DNA of 8,427 nucleotides from Thermoplasmata archaeon (lineage in GTDB: Archaea > Thermoplasmatota > Thermoplasmata > Lutacidiplasmatales > UBA184). The position numbers and the translations under genes are program-made. Numbering within the stretch: the stretch's first letter is position 1; every line of letters starts with the position of its first letter. Under the pieces are notes generated by a model that saw nothing but the letters and a program-made list of their open reading frames with translations, was not told where the DNA came from and made no database searches. Positions 1-4,124 of the stretch are shown here, one piece after another. The stretch covers positions 1 to 8,427 of the forward strand of contig JASHPV010000101.1 of the NCBI GenBank assembly GCA_030037875.1, given 5' to 3'.

Positions 1-1
1 C

Positions 2-487
2 TTCCATAAGGAACCCGTCACCCTCGGGCTCGGCGAATCGGAGCTCAAGCTGCTCGAGATCCTGCCCAAGCTGGGGACCCCTCTCGTCCTTGGAGACCGG
101 ATCCCGCTCGTGCCCGTCGGGAACCAGGCGCCGCCGATCGACCATGTACGCCGCCGACTGACGTTCGGGGAACTGACGGCGGAGGCCCAGCGGGAGCTCC
201 CGCTCGCGCTCGAGAAGATCGTCACGTCGGACCCGGCCCGGTTCCTCAAGTTCTTCAACCAGGCCGAGGCGGTATCGCGACGCTTCCACCTGCTCGAGCT
301 ACTGCCCGGCATCGGGAAGAAGACGATGTGGGCGATCGTCGAGGAGCGGCGACGGGGGCCGTTCGAGAGCTTCGCCTCACTCGAGGAGCGCACCCACGTG
401 AAGCACCCCGAGAAGCTCATCGTGGCCCGGATCGTACAGGAGCTCCAAGGTGCCGAGGACAAGTACCGGCTCTTCGTCGCCCCCTGA
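2..487 (+). CDS. DUF655 family OB-fold/HhH RNA-binding protein, 5'-truncated
   Basis: The frame is open from the left edge to TGA at 485-487, giving 161 residues of a protein whose N-terminus lies outside the window. A GTG at 110 is internal: the codons before it encode convincing protein (for example LGLGESELKLLEILPKLG). DUF655 proteins are usually somewhat longer, so perhaps 20-40 residues are missing. The N-terminal part seen here fits a small beta-rich, OB-like fold. Residues 98-117 form a helix-hairpin-helix element (LLELLPGIGKKTMWAIVEER) with the GIGKK hairpin typical of nucleic-acid backbone binding. The family is archaeal and commonly sits directly before ksgA, often after rpl21e and rpoF, suggesting a role in ribosome biogenesis or RNA metabolism; no reaction is known. 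The gene overlaps ksgA by 38 nt, so the two are probably co-transcribed. Family call is strong; function is inferred. Confidence 0.85.
   Translation, partial: FHKEPVTLGLGESELKLLEILPKLGTPLVLGDRIPLVPVGNQAPPIDHVRRRLTFGELTAEAQRELPLALEKIVTSDPARFLKFFNQAEAVSRRFHLLELLPGIGKKTMWAIVEERRRGPFESFASLEERTHVKHPEKLIVARIVQELQGAEDKYRLFVAP
438..442 (+). promoter_or_regulatory. Shine-Dalgarno AGGAG for the ksgA GTG start
   Basis: AGGAG lies 7 nt before the GTG at 450, inside the DUF655 coding sequence. It supports GTG 450 as the ksgA start, because this frame has no other ATG, GTG or TTG until about 639, which is already past the conserved GQSFL segment. Confidence 0.5.
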
Positions 488-1349
488 CCGGGGCAAGGCG
501 CGTCGGGGCCCCACCCACGTCCCCGGGAACGCCCTCGAGGTCGCCTCCGCGCTCGAAGGACTCGACCTTTCGCCGTCCCGGTCGCGGGGCCAATCGTTCC
601 TGACCGACCCGTTCGTCGCCGACGCGGAAGCGGCGCTCGTGGCCACCGCCCCCGGCGAACCGGTCCTCGAAGTCGGAGGTGGGCTCGGCATCCTCACTCG
701 GGCGCTGGTCCGGCGCGACATCGGCCCCCTCACCGTGATCGAGAAGGAACCGCGTCTCGCCGCGTTCCTCCGATATCATTTCGGCGACCGCATCCGGGTG
801 GTGGAGGGTGACGCACTCGTCGAACCGATTCCCCCAGTGCGTGCCATCGTGGGAAATCTACCGTTCTCCATCGCGACCCCACTCCTCCTGCGCTGGCTCC
901 AGAGCTCTGTCCCACGCGTCGTGGCACTGGTGCAGAGGGAGGTGGGCGACCGCCTGGCCGCCGGCCCGGGATCGAAGACGTACGGCCGGATCTCGATCCT
1001 CGCCGCGCTCTACGGAACGATCGAACCTCATCAGAGCGTGCCGGCGTCCGCGTTCTATCCCATACCGAACGTCGATGGACGGCTCATCGTGTTCACCCGA
1101 CGAAAGGGTCCGGCACCCGTCTCGTCCCTCCCGACGCTCGAGGCGGTGCTCGACAGACTGTTCGCGAGCCGCCGGAAGCAGTTGGGCAATCTTCTCCCTG
1201 GGGCGCTGACCCGGATGCACGTGCGCCGGCCGGCGACCGAGCTCGCGCGTCACGCGGAATGGCCGCCCGATTGGGAACGGTTGCGCCCGGAATCGATCCC
1301 GCCCGACGCGTACTTCCGTCTCGTCCGCGAGCTCGAGGAACCCGCCTGA
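450..1349 (+). CDS. ksgA: 16S rRNA (adenine-N6)-dimethyltransferase KsgA/Dim1
   Basis: A 299-aa SAM-dependent methyltransferase of the KsgA/Dim1 family, which dimethylates two adjacent adenines in the 3'-terminal hairpin of small-subunit rRNA late in ribosome assembly. Visible motifs: RGQSFL (46-51) matches the family's GQ-F-L entry; VLEVGGGLGILT (72-83) is the glycine-rich SAM loop; E98 fits the ribose-binding acidic residue; GDA (120-122) follows; NLPFS (136-140) is catalytic motif IV, with Phe for the usual Tyr; FYPIPNVDG (202-210) is the conserved F-P-P-V segment. The C-terminal part is the helical rRNA-binding domain (FASRRKQLGNLL). The first roughly 40 residues are Ser/Pro/Arg-rich and unlike the family. 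GTG is the only usable start and overlaps DUF655 by 38 nt, implying translational coupling. Family assignment is secure; the exact N-terminus is less so. Confidence 0.95.
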   Translation: MPRTSTGSSSPPDRGKARRGPTHVPGNALEVASALEGLDLSPSRSRGQSFLTDPFVADAEAALVATAPGEPVLEVGGGLGILTRALVRRDIGPLTVIEKEPRLAAFLRYHFGDRIRVVEGDALVEPIPPVRAIVGNLPFSIATPLLLRWLQSSVPRVVALVQREVGDRLAAGPGSKTYGRISILAALYGTIEPHQSVPASAFYPIPNVDGRLIVFTRRKGPAPVSSLPTLEAVLDRLFASRRKQLGNLLPGALTRMHVRRPATELARHAEWPPDWERLRPESIPPDAYFRLVRELEEPA

Positions 1350-1377
1350 TCGGGACCGAATTCCGCTCGAACGTCAC

Positions 1378-1383
1378 CTTTAA
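1378..1383 (+). promoter_or_regulatory. Possible TATA-like element before the ABM-like gene
   Basis: CTTTAA in GC-rich surroundings, 50 bp before the ATG at 1433. It would place transcription initiation near 1407, leaving a leader long enough for the Shine-Dalgarno at 1422-1427. A similar CTCTTAACGGGA occurs before the gene at 5904. Weak on its own. Confidence 0.35.
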
Positions 1384-1391
1384 CGGGGGGA

Positions 1392-1421
1392 CGACGACAC
1401 GTTCCCCGGTGCGACGACACG
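1392..1421 (+). repeat. Direct repeat CGACGACACG, two copies 20 bp apart
   Basis: CGACGACACG is at 1392-1401 and again at 1412-1421, an exact 20-bp period (about two helical turns), between the putative TATA element and the Shine-Dalgarno of the downstream gene. A third exact copy is at 1783-1792, just after that gene. Could be a regulator-binding site near the transcription start, or a chance repeat in GC-rich DNA. Confidence 0.4.
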
Positions 1422-1427
1422 GGAGGT
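1422..1427 (+). promoter_or_regulatory. Shine-Dalgarno GGAGGT
   Basis: GGAGGT sits 5 nt before the ATG at 1433. It is the best ribosome-binding site in the window and fixes the start. Most other genes here show weak or no Shine-Dalgarno. Confidence 0.7.
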
Positions 1428-1432
1428 AGAAG

Positions 1433-1732
1433 ATGGCGATCACGACGGTAGGGATCTACGACTTCCGGCCCGGCGCCGAACCCGAAGGTCAGCGCCTGCT
1501 CGACGAGTACGTGCACTTCGTGCGCGACCGAGCCCGTCTCAAGGGTGTGTTCGTGGGCGCGGCCCTGGACACCCCGCACCGATACATCGTCGTTACAACG
1601 TACGCCGACTCCAGGGATGCCAAGGAGACCGAGGACGCCTTCCAGCGGCAGGCGATCGCCGGGGGAATCCTCGGTCGGCTCAACCACCTCTTGATCGGGC
1701 CGCCGACCGTCAACCGGGTCCTCCACGACTAG
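1433..1732 (+). CDS. Small ABM/Dabb-like dimeric alpha-beta-barrel protein
   Basis: A 99-aa soluble protein. The order of elements fits the antibiotic-biosynthesis-monooxygenase (ABM) / dimeric alpha-beta barrel superfamily: a first strand ending in a PG-type turn (VGIYDFRPGAEPEGQ, 6-20), a long helix (about 20-37), a strand GVFVGAAL (38-45), then HRYIVVTTYADSRDAKE (49-65), matching the usual strand followed by an S-x-x-A-x-x helix, and a last strand near 90-96. Such proteins are about 95-110 aa and usually dimeric; members include haem-degrading enzymes, quinol oxygenases and many of unknown role. No haem or catalytic residue can be assigned, so no substrate is proposed. It stands 83 bp after ksgA with its own Shine-Dalgarno and possible promoter, so it is probably a separate unit. 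Fold call is moderate and made by pattern only. Confidence 0.75.
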   Translation: MAITTVGIYDFRPGAEPEGQRLLDEYVHFVRDRARLKGVFVGAALDTPHRYIVVTTYADSRDAKETEDAFQRQAIAGGILGRLNHLLIGPPTVNRVLHD

Positions 1733-1808
1733 GGCTTGGACCGGATCCGTCTCGGGACCAGCGCCCGGGGCCGCCGGTCCGTCGACGACACGACGGGTTG
1801 CGGGGGCT

Positions 1809-1823
1809 TTGTGAGAAACTCGA
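1809..1823 (+). promoter_or_regulatory. TTGTGA-type motif, copy before the SHOCT gene
   Basis: TTGTGAGAAACTCGA, 12 of 15 matches to the window-derived consensus TTGTGAAAGAATCGA. It is preceded by GGC, completing the decamer GGCTTTGTGA (1805-1814), which recurs exactly at 3296-3305 and, inverted, at 4059-4068. It lies about 120 bp upstream of the TATA box, which is far for a simple repressor site. Confidence 0.4.
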
Positions 1824-1918
1824 ACCCCGCGAAAAATCTCCGTCGCCGTGCGTAAACTCGCGGCGTCGAGCGAACTGGGGGGCTAATCGGTTAAGCCTTC
1901 TGGCCCGGCTTGGACGCC

Positions 1919-1934
1919 GTAAAATCGACTTTAC
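1919..1934. promoter_or_regulatory. Near-perfect 16-bp palindrome upstream of the TATA box
   Basis: GTAAA (1919-1923) and TTTAC (1930-1934) flank a TCGA centre (1925-1928). Seven of eight symmetric pairs match; only A1924/C1929 fails. It ends 8 bp before the TATA box, over or next to the BRE position, where an archaeal helix-turn-helix dimer could block or aid TFB/TBP. Candidate operator by position and symmetry only. Confidence 0.45.
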
Positions 1935-1942
1935 AGACCGGC

Positions 1943-1949
1943 TAAATAT
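1943..1949 (+). promoter_or_regulatory. TATA box of the SHOCT-domain gene
   Basis: TAAATAT, the clearest A/T block in the region. About 25 bp downstream gives a transcription start near 1971, so the ATG at 1982 would have a leader of about 10 nt. This argues for ATG 1982 over the in-frame GTG at 1961. Confidence 0.6.
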
Positions 1950-1981
1950 CCTCTGATCGGGTGCCTCCCGGGGGACAAACT

Positions 1982-2434
1982 ATGAGCACCGCGGCACCCT
2001 CAATCAGTGGTGCGGCTTTCAACGCCCAGACGAGTCGACGTCGGATCTATGCAGGGCTTACCCTGATCTTACTGCTGATCGCACTCGCTGTCGTGATCTC
2101 GGTCGTGTTCCCACTTCTCAGCGGCCAGGTGCCTAACTGGCGGACGGTCGTCACGTCCTGGATCTGGGTCCCCGAGGTGCTCATCATCATCGCGACGATC
2201 GGCGTGATCGTGTGGATGTCCCGGACCCTCCAAGGGGGCGACGCCGAGGCTCGATACGAGCGCCGACGCGAACGGCGTTTTGACCGCCGTCATGGGGTCG
2301 AGCCGGCGTCCAGTCCTGATTCTGCCGTCGTGATCGCCCGGGAGCGGTTTGCTCGGGGGGAAATCTCGAAGGAGCAGCTGGACCAGATTGTCCGCCAGCT
2401 CGGAGAGGGATCGGGATCGCTTCCCCCGACGTGA
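1982..2434 (+). CDS. Two-TM membrane protein with C-terminal SHOCT domain
   Basis: 150 aa from ATG 1982. An in-frame GTG at 1961 would add seven residues but lies between the TATA box and the predicted transcription start. Residues 22-46 and 59-80 are hydrophobic membrane segments joined by a short loop; RRR before the first suggests both termini face the cytoplasm. After the second come a strongly basic stretch (91-104, ARYERRRERRFDRR), a flexible linker, and residues 114-140 (AVVIARERFARGEISKEQLD continuing to RQL). The last matches the SHOCT (short C-terminal) domain: a helix, a GEI turn, then an E-x-L/F helix. SHOCT domains end many otherwise unrelated prokaryotic membrane proteins and are thought to mediate oligomerisation; no activity is known. 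The gene appears monocistronic and converges on the minus-strand channel-like gene. Domain call is strong, role unknown. Confidence 0.88.
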   Translation: MSTAAPSISGAAFNAQTSRRRIYAGLTLILLLIALAVVISVVFPLLSGQVPNWRTVVTSWIWVPEVLIIIATIGVIVWMSRTLQGGDAEARYERRRERRFDRRHGVEPASSPDSAVVIARERFARGEISKEQLDQIVRQLGEGSGSLPPT

Positions 2435-2500
2435 AGCCGGCCCCCGAACGGGTCGCCTTCAGAGCCCTCGGACTCCGAAGCTCGCCAAGAATGTGTGACA

Positions 2501-2505
2501 TTTTT
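2501..2505 (+). terminator. Possible oligo-T terminator after the SHOCT gene
   Basis: T5 at 2501-2505, 66 bp after the stop, in the 92-bp gap between the convergent genes. An imperfect hairpin (CTTCAGAG 2457-2464 with CTCCGAAG 2473-2480, one mismatch) lies before it. Archaeal RNA polymerase can terminate at short U-tracts, but five residues is marginal. Confidence 0.3.
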
Positions 2506-2526
2506 CCGAGGCGTAGCCCGAGTCTC

Positions 2527-3105
2527 TCAAGCGTGGGCCGGTCGCAAACGTACGGCCCACATCAAGAGCAGGCCGACGACCCACATCACCACGCGAATCG
2601 ACTCGCCGTCGATGTTCACCTGCTCGAAAATGGGTGCGGCGCTGACAAAAAAGACTCCGGCCACGAACCATCTTTCGACGCCTTCTAGGCGGAAACGCCT
2701 CCGGACCTCGGGCGTCACGTCGGGTCGCGCCCTCGCGACGAAGTACACGGCGAACGATCCGAGCACAGCCGTCATCACGCCAAGGTCGACGGCAAAGGCT
2801 TGGCTAACCGCGGCCTGGAAGGCCGCGGTCTGGTTGGCTTTCACCAGGAGATCGAAGAGGAAAGGTTCGATGGATACCGTGAACAAGAGGACGACGTTCA
2901 ATCGGAGGGACCAACCGCTCTCGAAGGTCCCGACCACCCGAAGCCGGGTGTAGGCGAGCCAGACGCCGATCAGGATCAGGAAACTGAAACCGAACGTCGC
3001 GAGGGCCCGGTAGAGCGTCTCGGGGCTGGTCGGGGGGCTCCCGACCAAAGCGAGCGCCCCCACCGACAGTGCGAGCCCGAAGACAATCTCCGAGAGCACC
3101 TCCAT
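2527..3105 (-). CDS. TMEM175/DUF1211-like six-TM potassium-channel family protein
   Basis: 192 aa from ATG at 3105. An alternative TTG at 3168 would add 21 Ala/Pro-rich residues; neither start has a clear Shine-Dalgarno and a stop at 3196-3198 limits extension. Six hydrophobic segments (numbered from the TTG: about 26-43, 55-75, 88-106, 122-145, 166-181, 188-205) match the six-TM prokaryotic TMEM175 (DUF1211) architecture, tetrameric potassium-selective channels lacking the classic TVGYG filter. Matching blocks: MEVLSEIVFGLALS against the family's TM1 (IEAFSDGVFAIAIT), FGFSFLILIGVWLAYTRL against its TM2, and LNVVLLFTVSIEPF against its TM3 (LNLLFLL...LPF). The TM1 signature R-x-x-x-F-S-D is degenerate: LSE replaces FSD and the Arg position is Ala, or absent with the ATG start. 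It is thus a divergent member, and ion selectivity should not be assumed. Divergent from the flavin-protein gene, convergent with the SHOCT gene. Confidence 0.8.
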   Translation of the reverse strand: MEVLSEIVFGLALSVGALALVGSPPTSPETLYRALATFGFSFLILIGVWLAYTRLRVVGTFESGWSLRLNVVLLFTVSIEPFLFDLLVKANQTAAFQAAVSQAFAVDLGVMTAVLGSFAVYFVARARPDVTPEVRRRFRLEGVERWFVAGVFFVSAAPIFEQVNIDGESIRVVMWVVGLLLMWAVRLRPAHA

Positions 3106-3299
3106 GGCCGAGCGTGGGCGCTCCGCCGGTAGGGAGCTCTTGGCTCCGGGGGCTCCAGGCGCCGCCAAGGTCGTCCGGTGGGGACGGGAACCTGACTATG
3201 AAACAATGGGGAGAAGGCGGGCGGCGAAGATTTCAACTCAGGGGTGAGAGAATCAACACCTTAGGAGGGATGCCTTCACCAAATCGGCCCTAGACGGCT

Positions 3300-3352
3300 T
3301 TGTGAATTATTCGACTCGTGGGAAAGAATCGGCCGAGTTGTGAAAAATTCAA
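3300..3352 (+). repeat. Three tandem TTGTGA-type motifs at 18-20 bp spacing
   Basis: Copies begin at 3300 (TTGTGAATTATTCGA), 3318 (GTGGGAAAGAATCGG) and 3338 (TTGTGAAAAATTCAA); each matches the consensus TTGTGAAAGAATCGA at 12 of 15 positions. The 18- and 20-bp spacings are close to two helical turns, so bound proteins would line up on one face of the DNA. The first copy completes the decamer GGCTTTGTGA (3296-3305). The array lies between two divergent genes, 29 bp before the palindrome at 3381. Confidence 0.5.
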
Positions 3353-3380
3353 GGCCCTGTCATCCCAGAGGGTTTCGAGG

Positions 3381-3404
3381 GTGATTCGAACGGGTTCGAA
3401 TCAC
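3381..3404. promoter_or_regulatory. Perfect 24-bp palindrome, candidate operator
   Basis: Arms GTGATTCGAAC (3381-3391) and GTTCGAATCAC (3394-3404) are exact reverse complements separated by GG. Each arm contains TTCGAA, itself a palindrome, at 10-bp spacing. The element ends 3 bp before the TATA-like CTTATGT, over the expected BRE position of the flavin-protein promoter. This is typical placement for a dimeric regulator competing with or recruiting TFB. The RNA could also form a hairpin, but the predicted start lies downstream, so a DNA operator is more likely. Confidence 0.65.
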
Positions 3405-3407
3405 GCT

Positions 3408-3414
3408 CTTATGT
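3408..3414 (+). promoter_or_regulatory. TATA-like box of the flavin-protein gene
   Basis: CTTATGT, with TCAAAAT following at 3414-3420 as an alternative. Either gives a transcription start at about 3436-3443 and a leader of roughly 10-16 nt to the ATG at 3452. Confidence 0.4.
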
Positions 3415-3451
3415 CAAAATCGCTAGTCCCTTTGCGGAAAGAAACAGACTA

Positions 3452-3961
3452 ATGACGCGGTTACCCCCGAAGCTCCCAGACGAAGTTAAGCGCGTCATCT
3501 ACTTTCAGCGGCTGGCTTGCGTTGCGTCCGTCTCCCGCGCGGGCACCATCCACGTCTCTCCCAAAGGGTCCCTTGCCGTCTGGGACGATCGAACGGTGGT
3601 CTGGGCCGACATCAGTTCTCCGAGAACCGTTCGCAACCTGCGGGAGAACCCGTCCACGGAGATCGCGGTCGTAGACCCGTTCACCCGAAAGGGGTTCCTC
3701 CTGCGAGGTCGAGCGAAGGTCTACCGGGGTGGACCCGAGTTTCAACGCGCGCTCGATCTGTACCGGTCGGCTCACCACGACGTCGACCGAATTCGTAGCG
3801 TCGTTCTCGTGCGAGTCAGTCGGGTGGCTGCAGCCGTTTCGCCGGTATACTCCAAGGGTTTGACAGAAGACGAGGTTCGAGCGCTCTGGGAAGAGTGGTA
3901 CAACATCGCCAAAGGCCGACCGAAGGTTGTGGTGGACCTCGTTCCTCCGGGAGACTTTTGA
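3452..3961 (+). CDS. Pyridoxamine 5'-phosphate oxidase-like flavin-binding split-barrel protein
   Basis: 169 aa. The sequence follows the PNPOx-like split beta-barrel fold: a helix with P-x-E-V-K-R (9-14), a first strand LACVASVSRAGTIHVSPKG (21-39) with the usual conserved polar start of the second strand, DRTVVWADISSPRTVRNLRENP (46-67) matching the phosphate-binding strand, S-P-R-T turn and helix with the common L-x-x-N-P end, then IAVVD (71-75), RKGFLLRGRAKVY (79-91), a helix, and VVLVRVSRVAAAVSPVY (117-133). Family members bind FMN, F420 or haem and act in redox chemistry; the length and lack of a PdxH C-terminal motif make true pyridoxine-phosphate oxidase unlikely. The cofactor cannot be decided here. 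ATG 3452 has no strong Shine-Dalgarno, consistent with a short leader. It appears monocistronic under its own palindrome-marked promoter. Confidence 0.85.
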   Translation: MTRLPPKLPDEVKRVIYFQRLACVASVSRAGTIHVSPKGSLAVWDDRTVVWADISSPRTVRNLRENPSTEIAVVDPFTRKGFLLRGRAKVYRGGPEFQRALDLYRSAHHDVDRIRSVVLVRVSRVAAAVSPVYSKGLTEDEVRALWEEWYNIAKGRPKVVVDLVPPGDF

Positions 3962-3992
3962 GCCACGCACGTCCATACAGTATGTGACAATC

Positions 3993-4029
3993 CACAGGGC
4001 GATTCCTTTGCAGTCTGATTGCCCCTGTG
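3993..4029. repeat. Inverted repeat CACAGGG/CCCTGTG upstream of the thermosome
   Basis: CACAGGG (3993-3999) and CCCTGTG (4023-4029) are exact reverse complements 23 nt apart; similarity continues inward with an offset base (CGATT against AATCG). It could fold in RNA reading through from the flavin-protein gene, acting as its 3' hairpin, or be part of the thermosome operator. It overlaps the motif copy at 4025. Confidence 0.35.
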
Positions 4030-4064
4030 AAAGAATCGACCACTTCTGAGTGATACTTTCACAA
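4025..4064. promoter_or_regulatory. Inverted pair of TTGTGA-type motifs before the thermosome promoter
   Basis: The plus-strand copy is CTGTGAAAGAATCGA (4025-4039, 14 of 15 to the consensus). The minus-strand copy, read 5'-3', is TTGTGAAAGTATCAC (4050-4064, 12 of 15), followed by the third GGCTTTGTGA decamer (4059-4068, minus). Their cores, TGTGAAAG (4026-4033) and CTTTCACA (4056-4063), are exact reverse complements. The pair ends 20 bp before the TATA box, a position suited to an activator or to cooperative regulation. A weaker minus-strand relative is at 3999-4013 (11 of 15). Confidence 0.5.
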
Positions 4065-4084
4065 AGCCCTTTCGCAGGCCTATT

Positions 4085-4092
4085 CTTATATA
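4085..4092 (+). promoter_or_regulatory. Thermosome TATA box
   Basis: CTTATATA is the strongest TATA match in the window. Initiation about 25 bp downstream (roughly 4113-4117) leaves a leader of only about 10 nt to the ATG at 4124. That fits a highly expressed, nearly leaderless archaeal gene and the absence of a Shine-Dalgarno. Confidence 0.75.
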
Positions 4093-4103
4093 GAAGCGGT
4101 AAC

Positions 4104-4124
4104 TTGTCGCCGCTGGTGCGACAA
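4104..4124. promoter_or_regulatory. Perfect inverted repeat spanning the thermosome transcription and translation start
   Basis: TTGTCGC (4104-4110) and GCGACAA (4118-4124) are exact reverse complements around a 7-nt centre (4111-4117). The right arm ends on the A of the first ATG. The predicted transcription start falls in the centre, so the site is well placed for a repressor blocking RNA polymerase, as archaeal heat-shock regulators such as Phr do downstream of the TATA box. If transcription starts earlier than predicted it could instead be an RNA hairpin hiding the start codon. Confidence 0.5.

Larger units (their letters stand above)
1733..1981. promoter_or_regulatory. Intergenic control region of the SHOCT-domain membrane protein gene
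   Basis: 249 bp without a convincing gene. In order it holds a third exact CGACGACACG (1783-1792), the decamer GGCTTTGTGA (1805-1814) opening a TTGTGA-type motif (1809-1823), an interrupted palindrome GGCTAA...TTAAGCC (1881-1897), a near-palindrome (1919-1934) and a TATA box (1943-1949). Its central part is richer in A/T than the flanking genes. A short GTG-initiated extension at 1961 is judged non-coding because it would begin upstream of the likely transcription start. Confidence 0.55.
3106..3451. promoter_or_regulatory. Divergent intergenic region between the channel-like and flavin-protein genes
   Basis: 346 bp (283 if the channel gene starts at TTG 3168) with no convincing ORF. It becomes markedly A/T-richer from about 3190 than the flanking coding DNA. 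It carries a weak TTGTGA-type copy (3242-3256, 11 of 15), three tandem copies (3300-3352), a perfect palindrome (3381-3404) and a TATA-like box for the plus-strand gene (3408-3414). For the minus-strand gene, AATAATT on the bottom strand at 3305-3311 could serve as a TATA element, but it would leave a leader over 100 nt, so the channel promoter is not resolved. Confidence 0.5.

Noticed and set aside
1961..1981. Upstream GTG start for the SHOCT gene
   Set aside because: Only about 12 bp after the TATA box, so it would lie before the likely transcription start; ATG 1982 fits the promoter spacing.
2495..2953. 152-aa plus-strand frame opposite the channel-like gene
   Set aside because: Ser/Thr/Arg-rich shadow; the minus-strand frame shows six coherent membrane segments and family blocks.
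3385..3409. GGTTCGAATC resembling a tRNA T-arm
   Set aside because: The flanks do not form a T-stem, no acceptor, D or anticodon arms can be built upstream, and no CCA-proximal stem pairs. The perfect palindrome explains the sequence better.
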